7,151 nt of DNA from Micrococcales bacterium UBA2465 (lineage in GTDB: Bacteria > Actinomycetota > Actinomycetes > Actinomycetales > Microbacteriaceae): assembly GCA_002342255.1 (NCBI GenBank), contig DDPP01000078.1, positions 1 through 7,151 of the forward strand, in the 5' to 3' direction. The notes beneath the pieces were generated by a model, which worked only from the letters and a program-made list of their open reading frames with translations, was not told where the DNA came from and made no database searches. The translations under genes and the position numbers were made by a program. Numbering within the stretch: position 1 is the first letter of the stretch; every line of letters starts with the position of its first letter. This document shows positions 1 through 5,895 of the stretch, piece after piece.

Positions 1-72
1 CAAATATGAATGATATAAATCTTCCCAAGCTTGCCTATCATCTAAAGCAATCTGGCGAATTACAAAATCCAT
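1..72 (-). CDS. Probable GNAT-family N-acetyltransferase, N-terminal fragment (runs off left edge)
   Basis: Only the first 24 codons lie in the window. From an ATG at 72 the frame stays open to base 1 and reads MDFVIRQIALDDRQAWEDLY followed by HSYL. A short beta strand with 'IRQ', then 'LDD..AW..LY..YL', is the usual opening of GNAT acetyltransferases (strand 1 and helix 1). These enzymes move an acetyl group from acetyl-CoA to an amine, but the acetyl-CoA loop and any substrate clue lie outside the window. The start is nine bases after the rhodanese stop codon, with only a weak AGGTT ribosome site, so it is probably translated together with the rhodanese gene. The GNAT call rests on this short N-terminal pattern alone; another alpha/beta enzyme is possible. 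Confidence 0.7.
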   Translation of the reverse strand, partial: MDFVIRQIALDDRQAWEDLYHSYL

Positions 73-81
73 TAGCAGAAC

Positions 82-525
82 CTAACAGTCACAGTTGATG
101 TCGCTAATTGGAACAGTGAGAGGGTCTTTAGCTCTGATTACTGGGCCAGCAGCCGATTCCACTGGATAGCCTTCACGGGCCCAGTATTCAAAGCCACCAA
201 TCATTTCCTTTACCTGATAACCAAGTTGGGCAAAGTTCAACGCACCTTTATGGGCACCATTACAACCAGGACCCCAACAGTAAACAACAACAGGCACATC
301 AATAGGAATTTCTTCTTTGGCTCTAGCTGCTATCTCTGCGTGTGGCAAATGGATTGCGCCAACTGCATGCCCCTGATCCCAAGAGGATTGGCCCCTGACA
401 TCAACCAACGCAAACTTCACATCCTGCTCCATCTGAGCATGAACATCAGAAACATCTGTTTCGAAGGCTAAACGACTAGAAAAATGGGTAACTAAATCTT
501 CTTGGCTGGGTCTTTTTTCAGTCAT
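82..525 (-). CDS. Rhodanese-like sulfurtransferase, 147 aa
   Basis: Single-domain rhodanese, a protein that carries sulfur on an active-site cysteine as a persulfide. The domain covers about residues 33-123: 'LVDVRG' (40-45), 'GHAVGAIHLPHAE' (52-64), the active-site loop 'YCWGPGCNGA' (82-91) with probable catalytic Cys83, and the closing 'GGFEYWAREGYPV' (110-122). Loop Cys88 sits where classical rhodaneses often have arginine. The 'CWGPGCNGA' form belongs, as I recall, to a recognised bacterial subfamily. There is no signal peptide, so it should be cytoplasmic. The tail ends in Cys-Asp-Cys (145-147), a possible second thiol or metal site. The ATG at 525 follows a TAGAGT box by exactly six bases, which suggests a leaderless mRNA. 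A probable GNAT gene starts nine bases after the stop, so the two likely form an operon. The physiological sulfur acceptor cannot be told from sequence. Confidence 0.95.
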   Translation of the reverse strand: MTEKRPSQEDLVTHFSSRLAFETDVSDVHAQMEQDVKFALVDVRGQSSWDQGHAVGAIHLPHAEIAARAKEEIPIDVPVVVYCWGPGCNGAHKGALNFAQLGYQVKEMIGGFEYWAREGYPVESAAGPVIRAKDPLTVPISDINCDC

Positions 526-531
526 AGACCT

Positions 532-537
532 ACTCTA
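532..537 (-). promoter_or_regulatory. Candidate -10 box for a leaderless rhodanese mRNA
   Basis: On the minus strand the hexamer TAGAGT (TANNNT type) ends six bases before the ATG at 525, placing the transcription start on or next to the A of the start codon. Leaderless mRNAs of this form are common in actinobacteria. No clear Shine-Dalgarno sequence is present, and the strong terminator at 541-578 leaves almost no room for a normal leader. No convincing -35 box was found, because that position falls inside the terminator hairpin. Confidence 0.5.
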
Positions 538-540
538 CTT

Positions 541-578
541 AAGAGAAAAACCCAGTCCTCGTGAGAAGGAACTGGGTT
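541..578 (-). terminator. Rho-independent terminator, probably the original tRNA-Arg terminator
   Basis: A perfect 8-bp stem, AACCCAGT (549-556) with ACTGGGTT (571-578), is extended inward by CCT/AGG after one bulged base. On the minus strand it is followed by TTTTTCTC. The T-run is only on the minus-strand side, so it stops leftward transcription. It lies three bases beyond the end of the tRNA fragment (581), where a tRNA terminator normally sits. It is therefore probably the old terminator of the tRNA-Arg gene, now serving the leucine-rich-repeat gene as well. Confidence 0.85.
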
Positions 579-580
579 AT

Positions 581-640
581 GTGCGCTTGGAGGGACTCGA
601 ACCCCCAACCTTCTGATCCGTTGTAAGATGCTCTATCCGG
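581..640 (-). pseudogene. Truncated tRNA-Arg copy (attachment-site-like tRNA fragment)
   Basis: This stretch repeats the minus-strand tRNA-Arg gene at 1551-1623. Bases 581-621 match 1550-1590 perfectly (41 bp): the anticodon, the 3' half of the anticodon stem, variable region, T arm, acceptor 3' strand and one base past the tRNA end. Bases 622-639 continue the match with two differences, which change U33 and break one anticodon-stem pair. Beyond that the 5' acceptor strand and most of the D arm are missing, so no functional tRNA can form. A 3' tRNA fragment downstream of an intact tRNA gene, in the same direction, is the usual scar of integration by a tyrosine recombinase. A decayed tandem tRNA duplicate is the alternative. 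Confidence 0.85.
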
Positions 641-649
641 GTTAATGGG

Positions 650-1423
650 CTACCAGTTGCCGGATTTCATATCCAGGTAGTTTTCATAGACCTTTACAAA
701 AGCTGGGTGAGCTTTAGCCATCTCCTCTACTGAAGGGTATTGTCCTTTGAAATAGACGTACCAAGCTTCTTCTAGGTTATCCAAGCTAAGGGCTGGTGAT
801 AAATCGGAGTCCAAGGGCTTAACATTAAACCTCAGCCTCTTCAAGTTTTTTAGGTTTCTCAAGAAATGCAGGTTATCTACTTTGACCCATTTGTCAAACC
901 CAGGATCAATACCGGTACCAAACCATAGGCCCTCTAGTTGTGTTATCTTTCCAACTGACTCAAAGTTCAACGGCTTGCGAGCAAAAATGTGGAGCACTCT
1001 CAAGCTTTTGCAGTTCACCAAAGGTTTTAAATCCATGTCTGCTGGGCATTGATCTAGTTCCAAATACTCTAGGCTCGGCATTTTTTGAAGAACCGATAAG
1101 TCGCTGAACTCTGGATATTGAATAACTATCTTCTTTATTTGCGGTTGTTCTGCAATAGCATTCAGCAATTCCTGAGACACATCAAAAGCGTGGATTGTCT
1201 GGATTTTAGTCTTACGATTACGAAGGTAGTTGATCCAGTTTGCTTCTGCCTCTTCAAAACTAACTTTTGGTTCATCATTCAGAAGCCTTCTACTTAAGAT
1301 CACTTCTTTCTGCCCCAGATAGTCTTTGTCGAAATTGATTATCGTCGTAAAGACATCCCTAAAAAGGGCCCCAAAGCTTGGTCGTTGCGCATACTCGCTG
1401 TAGGTTGCGTAAGACCTTTTCAT
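650..1423 (-). CDS. Leucine-rich-repeat protein of unknown function, cytoplasmic, about 257 aa
   Basis: Residue numbers are from the ATG at 1423. After an alpha/beta N-terminal part without recognisable motif (1-94), about six irregular leucine-rich repeats of 22-30 residues follow, at about 95-225. Examples are 'LEYLELDQCPADMDLKPL', 'LRVLHIFARKPL', 'LEGLWFGTG' and 'LKRLRFNV'. The tail is charged and aromatic (226-257). There is no signal peptide or membrane segment, so it should be cytoplasmic and probably binds another protein. No catalytic motif is visible. A TTG at 1441 in the same frame could add six residues, with AGGGG eight bases before it; neither start has a strong ribosome site. 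It is the only gene of the tRNA islet, is co-directional with the tRNA, and its stop lies at the edge of the tRNA fragment. A role in defence or competition is possible from the setting but unsupported by motifs. Confidence 0.85.
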   Translation of the reverse strand: MKRSYATYSEYAQRPSFGALFRDVFTTIINFDKDYLGQKEVILSRRLLNDEPKVSFEEAEANWINYLRNRKTKIQTIHAFDVSQELLNAIAEQPQIKKIVIQYPEFSDLSVLQKMPSLEYLELDQCPADMDLKPLVNCKSLRVLHIFARKPLNFESVGKITQLEGLWFGTGIDPGFDKWVKVDNLHFLRNLKNLKRLRFNVKPLDSDLSPALSLDNLEEAWYVYFKGQYPSVEEMAKAHPAFVKVYENYLDMKSGNW

Positions 1424-1478
1424 ATTTCCACGAAACTTCAAAACTCCAACCCCTGCATCCTTACACGAAGTATTTCCC

Positions 1479-1526
1479 CTAGGTTATAACCCAAAGTGGC
1501 ATTTCGATCCAACTAAGAGATAACCC
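1479..1526 (-). repeat. Pair of GGGTTAT direct repeats flanking the islet promoter
   Basis: Two 14-bp sequences in the same orientation, GGGTTATAACCTAG (1479-1492) and GGGTTATCTCTTAG (1513-1526) on the minus strand, agree at 11 of 14 positions. One covers the candidate -10 box and the other lies just upstream of the -35 box. They start 34 bp apart, close to three helical turns. They could be operator half sites for a regulator not encoded here. Confidence 0.4.
1483..1512 (-). promoter_or_regulatory. Candidate promoter of the leucine-rich-repeat gene
   Basis: On the minus strand TTGGAT (1507-1512) and TATAAC (1483-1488) are separated by 18 bp, a reasonable sigma-70 type promoter. It would start transcription about 35-55 bases before the gene. 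The -10 box lies in the perfect palindrome GGTTATAACC (1482-1491), so it could also be a repressor site. Nothing was tested; the call is by consensus only. Confidence 0.45.
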
Positions 1527-1550
1527 CACCGACGTATCTTTAATGGAAAG

Positions 1551-1623
1551 TGCGCTTGGAGGGACTCGAACCCCCAACCTTCTGATCCGTAGTCAGATGC
1601 TCTATCCGTTGAGCTACAAGCGC
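1551..1623 (-). tRNA. tRNA-Arg (anticodon ACG)
   Basis: Complete 73-base cloverleaf on the minus strand. The acceptor strands GCGCTTG (1617-1623) and CAAGCGC (1552-1558) pair fully, with discriminator A at 1551. The D stem is GCTC/GAGC, the anticodon stem TCTGA/TCAGA, and the seven-base loop CTACGGA has anticodon ACG (1588-1590), which is converted to ICG by TadA to read CGU, CGC and CGA. The T arm is GGGGG-TTCGAGT-CCCTC with one G-U pair. CCA is not encoded and must be added by a nucleotidyltransferase. The gene has its own promoter just upstream. Its 3' half is repeated at 581-639, marking it as an integration target; the tRNA itself remains intact. Confidence 0.98.
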
Positions 1624-1640
1624 TGAAATGCTACTAGTTC

Positions 1641-1669
1641 ATCTTACAAGTTGTTAGAACACAGACCAA
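1641..1669 (-). promoter_or_regulatory. Promoter of the tRNA-Arg gene
   Basis: On the minus strand TTGGTC (1664-1669) and TAAGAT (1641-1646) are exactly 17 bp apart, and the predicted start lies about ten bases before the mature tRNA 5' end at 1623. This is the expected arrangement for a single-gene tRNA unit. The -35 box lies inside the small inverted repeat AGACC-TTTT-GGTCT (1663-1676), the second hairpin downstream of the pentapeptide gene. No terminator separates this promoter from the islet gene. Confidence 0.7.
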
Positions 1670-1699
1670 AAGGTCTCTAGGGGCCTGAGAAAAGACCCC
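1663..1699 (-). terminator. Possible terminator of the pentapeptide-repeat gene (two hairpins)
   Basis: Directly after the stop codon at 1709, minus-strand RNA can fold GGGGUC (1694-1699) with GGCCCC (1680-1685), six pairs including one G-U, around an eight-base loop, and then AGACC with GGUCU (1663-1676) around UUUU. Neither hairpin is followed by a clear U-run, so intrinsic termination would be weak. The position between a long gene and a tRNA promoter is what supports the call. Confidence 0.4.
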
Positions 1700-1708
1700 A
1701 GGAGAACA

Positions 1709-4700
1709 CTAGTTGAACACCTTGGCGTCTGAAGCCCTCGTTAGATCTAAATACCCGACCTTAGAGCCGGTTACTTGTAAGGCAAAAGAGTGTCCACTGT
1801 CATTTGGGGTCATGACATAGATTTCTCTTGTTTCACCGTTTAGGGCAATCCCGTCCCTAAACCACTGGTAACTGTAAATTACTCCCTGCTGCCATTTACC
1901 TAGAAGCGCTGAAAGCTGCCTTCCTAACTTGGTTGATGTTTGTCTTAGCAACGGTTTAGCTGAAACCTTGATTTCAGATTTGTTGATAACGCCGGTGGCC
2001 AAACTCTCTTCACACTTGCTTGTGAAAGCGAGTTTGGTGGCACACAGTCTCACAGACAGTGAGCTACCAACATCATCTGCAGTAATCGTATAACTTGAGC
2101 TGGTAGCCCCATAGATCTCTTCCCCATCGGAAAGCCACTGGAGGGAATACTTAGCTCCACGCTCCCAGCCTGTGAATGAAGCTCTCAGTTTAGAGCCGAT
2201 AACTGTCGAACCAGAGATTAGAGGCTTAGAACTGCTATCAAAAGTGTTAGGGGTAATTACAATCGGTTCGCTCAATCGGTATCTGGTAACACCATTAGGT
2301 GAAACACCAACTTCTATGTACATCAATGTCGCCCCGATGTCCTGAGGTCCACTGCGATACATCAACTTGTTGCTGACTGCTGCGCCGTTAGATGACCACC
2401 AGAATCCGGTGACCCTCGAGCTGCTTTGCCATGTTCCCTTGGTGGTTTTTAACATCGAACCGACTTTTGCAGCACCCTGAATTGATCCGCCTGAGTTAGC
2501 TCCATCAATCGAGCCAACAGAGTAACCAGGAAGTGAGAAAGTGCCGTCAACAGAAATCTCATCGAATTCATTTGTTTTAGAGACATAGCCGTATGCAGAC
2601 TCAATAACTCTGAACTTTAGAGTTCCGCCGAGGTCGCTGAACTGAATGTTGTAATTAGGTCCAGCAATAGTCGACCAGCTTGATCCACCATCTCTTGAGA
2701 CTTGGTAAATCAGGCTAGAAAATGACCGGTTTCCAGTGAAATTCATGGTTATTGAGCCATCTTTAGCTGCTTGACCTTCAAGATTCATGTTGGTCAAGCT
2801 GTCAAAGATGTTCGAGATGTAAACCTCCGAAGAATTAGAAGCGGCTGGCACATAACCAGCTTTGCTAGCAATAACCCTCACGCTGATATTCGCGGCTAAG
2901 TCTTCCAACTTGATCTGGTAACTACTTGAAGTTGCACCTTCGATAGCCACACCATTTCTAAACCAGGTGTATGAGTAGTCAACTTGTGAAGGGCTCGCTG
3001 CAACGGCAGCACTAAGGGTTTGACCGATTTCTAGGGTGCCTGAAATCACTACCTTGCTGATTGAAATAGTGCCGACAAATCGACCATCCTGTAACACCCA
3101 GCCACTAGGCATGTTGTTAGGAGCACCGATTAGGTCGACAGCCCTGATTCCATCCAAGACAGCTCCGCTAACATCTGCAAGTGTCAGATTTGCACCGGTG
3201 ATGTCGGCGTTAGTTAGGTTGCTGTTAACCAAAACTGCATCAGTAAGGTTCGCACCTCTGAAGTTAACACCGGTTAGGTTGCTGTTGGTCAAGTCTATTC
3301 CGGTGAGATCAACACCTTCTAAATTCGCTCCCAACAAATTGCTATTGACCGCATGCGCACCTGCACCAATCAGTGTTCCATTGACTGAAACCCAACCAGC
3401 TGGCAAAGCAGTGTTGATGGTCAAACCTCTTGAATCAATCTCACTAAAAATCGCATTACTGATGTCGGCGTTGCTCAAATTTACAGAGCGAAGCGTTGCG
3501 CTCCTGAAAATTGAATTAGCGGCAGAGGTATCTGTCAGGTTTACCGAGGTTAAGGTTGCCCCCGAGAAGTTAGCGTTAGTCAAATTTGCACTAGACAAAT
3601 TGACAGAGCTCAGGTTTGTAGATGTAAAATCTGCGTCAGAGAGGTTCAGTCCAGATAGATCCATTTGATTTAGATTTAGCCCCGAAAGGTTGGCGTTGGT
3701 CCCAAGCAAAAGTCCGTTACGGACACTCCATCCACTTGGAAGTGAAAAGTATCCATTGAAATTGACTTGATAGCCGTAAGTGTGATTCAAGATTGCAGAT
3801 TGATAAGTGTAGTAATTATTGCCGTTGTAGTAATAGCATCTCCACCAGTCAGTGCAGTTGAAAGTCAAGTAAGTTAACCTAGCGTTGGTGAAATCTACAT
3901 TGTTAATTTTTGCCTGTTCAAAATATGAGCTATCTAAGCTTGCACCATTGAAATTCGCGTTGGTTAGATCTGAATAGTTGAAATTTGTGTATTGCAGTTT
4001 TGCACCAGTGAAGTTGCTGGAGCGAAGGTTCGCCTGATAAAAATTAGTGTTGGTCAGGTCAGTCTGAGAGAAATCTGCATTAGTTAGAGTCACATTTGAT
4101 AAATCAGCCCCCCTGAGTTTAGCCTTAGGTCCCACTAAATAACCTCTGATAATTAGCCATGGTTGTGGCAAATAATTTGGGCCTCCCGAGATGCTTCCTG
4201 AACTGACTCCAGACAGAGAAACATCCTGGAAGTTCGCGTTGTTCAAATCTGTAGCAAAGAAATTCGCGTTGTCGAGTTTTGAATTACCCAAGTTCGCATA
4301 TGAGAAAGAGGCGTAAGAAAGGTCCATCCCAGATAAATCAGAGTTACTGAGGTCTGCGTTACTTAGTCTTGCTGTCCTGCCGACAAACCAGCCCTTGATT
4401 TGTTTCCAGCCATATGGCAAAGCAGCTGGCTCTCCCACTATGCTTCCAGATCTGCTGTAATCAAGTGTTGTAGAGCTTAGGTCAACCCCTTCAAAATTAG
4501 CTCCAGTGAGTGTTGAGTTGTAGAAATTAGCACCAGAGAGAATAGAGCCAGCAAAATTAACTCCAGTTAGATTAGCCCCAGAGAAATTGATATTGGTCAA
4601 ATCTCTGCCACTTAAGTCAATATTTGTCAACGTGCTGTTTGAGAAGTTAGCGCCAACTAAATCAGTTTGACCAAGTTTTACATTTGATAAATCAAAGTTG

Positions 4701-5890
4701 GAAAGATCCCAACCTCGAATATTTAGCCCCGTTAGATCAACTCCTGGACCAATTAGAGTTCCATTTCTGTTTGCCCAACCAGATGGAAGTGAGATGGAAC
4801 GTGTGTTTAGGCAACCACCATAACCACCACAGTACCACCACCCATAATAATACCAATAATAATTGTGGTAGGAAACAGTCTTTGGAAAGGCGGAGCTTTT
4901 GACGCCGGTTAGAACGGCATCTGAAAATCCCACTCGGTACTGAACGTATCTGTGGTTATACCAATCCCAATATCCATCAAACCATTGCCAGCACCTTTGT
5001 TCGTCAAAATCACAATTTCTTTGAATTCCATTCATCGTTGAATAGGAAAAATTAGTTCCCCTTATGTATGCGCCGATTAGATTTGTTGAAGTTAGATTTG
5101 CGTTACTGAAATCTGTGTTGGTCAAATCGGAGTAAAAAAGATTTGTGTTGGTTAGATTGGCTCCGACTAATTTAGCTCCAGACAAGTTGACGGTATAGAG
5201 GTAAGCATTTGTTAGGTTAGCTCCTGACAAATCCAAGTTAGAAAGATTCCAATTAGGAAGGCTGATGTTGGAGAGATTCGCCTTAGGGCCGAATAAGTAA
5301 CCTGACTTATAAACCCATTGGTTTGGGAGTAATAGTGGTTCTCCTTGAAGGCTTCTACCTGATAGGTCATCGAGGGTTGCACTTGAGAAATCTGTGTTCG
5401 TGACATTGGCTCCATTCAGAACCGCACTGGTCAGATCTGCTGAGTTTAGGTTCGCATTCGTTAGATCAGCATTGGAGAAATTCGCGCCAGTAAGGTTGCT
5501 ACTGCTCAGGTTGGCGCTATTCAGGTGAGCCCCACCGAAATAAATCCCAGACAGGTTTACTCCACTTAGGTTGCTGTTAGAAAGGTTCGCACCGTTTAGT
5601 TGAGTGCCGCTGGAGAAGGTATTGGAAACCAAGTTGACGTTCTGCAAATCTGTATTTTGTAAATTGGTTCCACTGAAGTTCGAATTTGAGATTACATAAC
5701 CGTTCAGCGATTTACCGCTTAGATCGGAGTTTTGAAAATCACAACCAATCAGGACTGTTGATGTATTCACATCACAGCTGGTCTCATCAGCCTGGGCTGC
5801 TTGCGTAGCGAAGCCGGCAAAACCGGTCAGCAAAACAGTCAGAGTTGCCGTCCACCTTAGTAATAAAGTTTGAGTTTTGAGGTTGTTCAT
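1709..5890 (-). CDS. Large secreted pentapeptide-repeat protein with C-terminal Ig-like modules, 1393 aa
   Basis: The start is ATG at 5890 with AGGAAAGG (5896-5903) five bases upstream. Residues 1-34 form a signal peptide (K5/R12, hydrophobic 13-29, probable cleavage AQA-DE). Residues about 50-915 are pentapeptide repeats of the A(N/D)(L/F)xx kind, which fold as a right-handed square beta helix. They are divided by seven copies of an 'LPxGW....G.L.G' spacer near 188, 368, 491, 574, 717, 830 and 927. Two insertions rich in Tyr, Trp and Cys lie at 291-361 and 676-706. Five Ig-like beta-sandwich modules fill about 942-1390, with lines such as 'YSYQWFRDGIALNGET'. There is no LPXTG signal, membrane anchor or catalytic motif. 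The preceding gene ends in the same four Ig-like modules, so they are tandem paralogues. A surface or adhesive structural role is inferred from architecture; the ligand is unknown. Confidence 0.95.
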   Translation of the reverse strand: MNNLKTQTLLLRWTATLTVLLTGFAGFATQAAQADETSCDVNTSTVLIGCDFQNSDLSGKSLNGYVISNSNFSGTNLQNTDLQNVNLVSNTFSSGTQLNGANLSNSNLSGVNLSGIYFGGAHLNSANLSSSNLTGANFSNADLTNANLNSADLTSAVLNGANVTNTDFSSATLDDLSGRSLQGEPLLLPNQWVYKSGYLFGPKANLSNISLPNWNLSNLDLSGANLTNAYLYTVNLSGAKLVGANLTNTNLFYSDLTNTDFSNANLTSTNLIGAYIRGTNFSYSTMNGIQRNCDFDEQRCWQWFDGYWDWYNHRYVQYRVGFSDAVLTGVKSSAFPKTVSYHNYYWYYYGWWYCGGYGGCLNTRSISLPSGWANRNGTLIGPGVDLTGLNIRGWDLSNFDLSNVKLGQTDLVGANFSNSTLTNIDLSGRDLTNINFSGANLTGVNFAGSILSGANFYNSTLTGANFEGVDLSSTTLDYSRSGSIVGEPAALPYGWKQIKGWFVGRTARLSNADLSNSDLSGMDLSYASFSYANLGNSKLDNANFFATDLNNANFQDVSLSGVSSGSISGGPNYLPQPWLIIRGYLVGPKAKLRGADLSNVTLTNADFSQTDLTNTNFYQANLRSSNFTGAKLQYTNFNYSDLTNANFNGASLDSSYFEQAKINNVDFTNARLTYLTFNCTDWWRCYYYNGNNYYTYQSAILNHTYGYQVNFNGYFSLPSGWSVRNGLLLGTNANLSGLNLNQMDLSGLNLSDADFTSTNLSSVNLSSANLTNANFSGATLTSVNLTDTSAANSIFRSATLRSVNLSNADISNAIFSEIDSRGLTINTALPAGWVSVNGTLIGAGAHAVNSNLLGANLEGVDLTGIDLTNSNLTGVNFRGANLTDAVLVNSNLTNADITGANLTLADVSGAVLDGIRAVDLIGAPNNMPSGWVLQDGRFVGTISISKVVISGTLEIGQTLSAAVAASPSQVDYSYTWFRNGVAIEGATSSSYQIKLEDLAANISVRVIASKAGYVPAASNSSEVYISNIFDSLTNMNLEGQAAKDGSITMNFTGNRSFSSLIYQVSRDGGSSWSTIAGPNYNIQFSDLGGTLKFRVIESAYGYVSKTNEFDEISVDGTFSLPGYSVGSIDGANSGGSIQGAAKVGSMLKTTKGTWQSSSRVTGFWWSSNGAAVSNKLMYRSGPQDIGATLMYIEVGVSPNGVTRYRLSEPIVITPNTFDSSSKPLISGSTVIGSKLRASFTGWERGAKYSLQWLSDGEEIYGATSSSYTITADDVGSSLSVRLCATKLAFTSKCEESLATGVINKSEIKVSAKPLLRQTSTKLGRQLSALLGKWQQGVIYSYQWFRDGIALNGETREIYVMTPNDSGHSFALQVTGSKVGYLDLTRASDAKVFN
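3146..5743 (-). repeat. Pentapeptide-repeat coding region, seven spacer-separated blocks
   Basis: This DNA encodes residues 50-915 of the secreted protein. Fifteen-base units for motifs such as 'ANLTN', 'ADLTS' and 'VNLSG' run in blocks: residues about 50-180, 205-285, 385-480, 508-563, 592-674, 734-820 and 846-915. The blocks are separated by the 'LPxGW' spacer and have unequal lengths, so whole blocks were probably duplicated and then trimmed or extended. The reversed-strand codons also give long but meaningless open frames on the plus strand. Confidence 0.9.
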
Positions 5891-5895
5891 TTCTA

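Larger units (their letters stand above)
581..1550 (-). mobile_element. Single-gene genomic islet between tRNA-Arg and its 3' fragment
   Basis: About 970 bp bounded by a 59-bp direct repeat: one copy inside the intact tRNA-Arg gene (1550-1608), the other as the fragment at 581-639, 969 bp apart. The tRNA has been separated from its probable terminator at 541-578. Within the islet lie one leucine-rich-repeat gene and its promoter region, and nothing else that I can recognise. No integrase, excisionase or replication gene is present, so the islet is either a remnant or a cargo unit moved by a recombinase encoded elsewhere. The boundaries and direct repeat are seen directly; mobility is inferred. 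Confidence 0.65.

Noticed and set aside
226..471. 81-aa open frame on the plus strand
   Set aside because: Antisense to the rhodanese coding sequence, which has clear domain evidence.
581..653. A second functional tRNA-Arg
   Set aside because: The 5' acceptor strand is missing, U33 is replaced and one anticodon-stem pair is broken. A short GGCTAC match at 648-653 does not restore the D arm.
1438..1458. Six-codon leader frame (Met-Gln-Gly-Leu-Glu-Phe) overlapping the TTG at 1441
   Set aside because: It is too short to support, has no well-spaced ribosome site and has no attenuator-like codons.
3036..3668. 210-aa open frame on the plus strand
   Set aside because: It lies entirely antisense to the pentapeptide repeats. 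Its repetitive 'VRFAP' and 'ALVRLLL' text is the complement of the repeat codons, and it has no domain or good ribosome site.
4684..4902. 72-aa His/Asn-rich open frame on the plus strand
   Set aside because: Its His/Asn run is the complement of the Tyr/Trp-rich insertion of the real gene.
5212..5415. 67-aa open frame on the minus strand
   Set aside because: Out-of-frame reading within the large pentapeptide gene, without start signals.
3146..5743. CRISPR array or non-coding tandem repeat
   Set aside because: The repetition is in codon units of a continuous reading frame with varied bases; there are no identical direct repeats with unique spacers.
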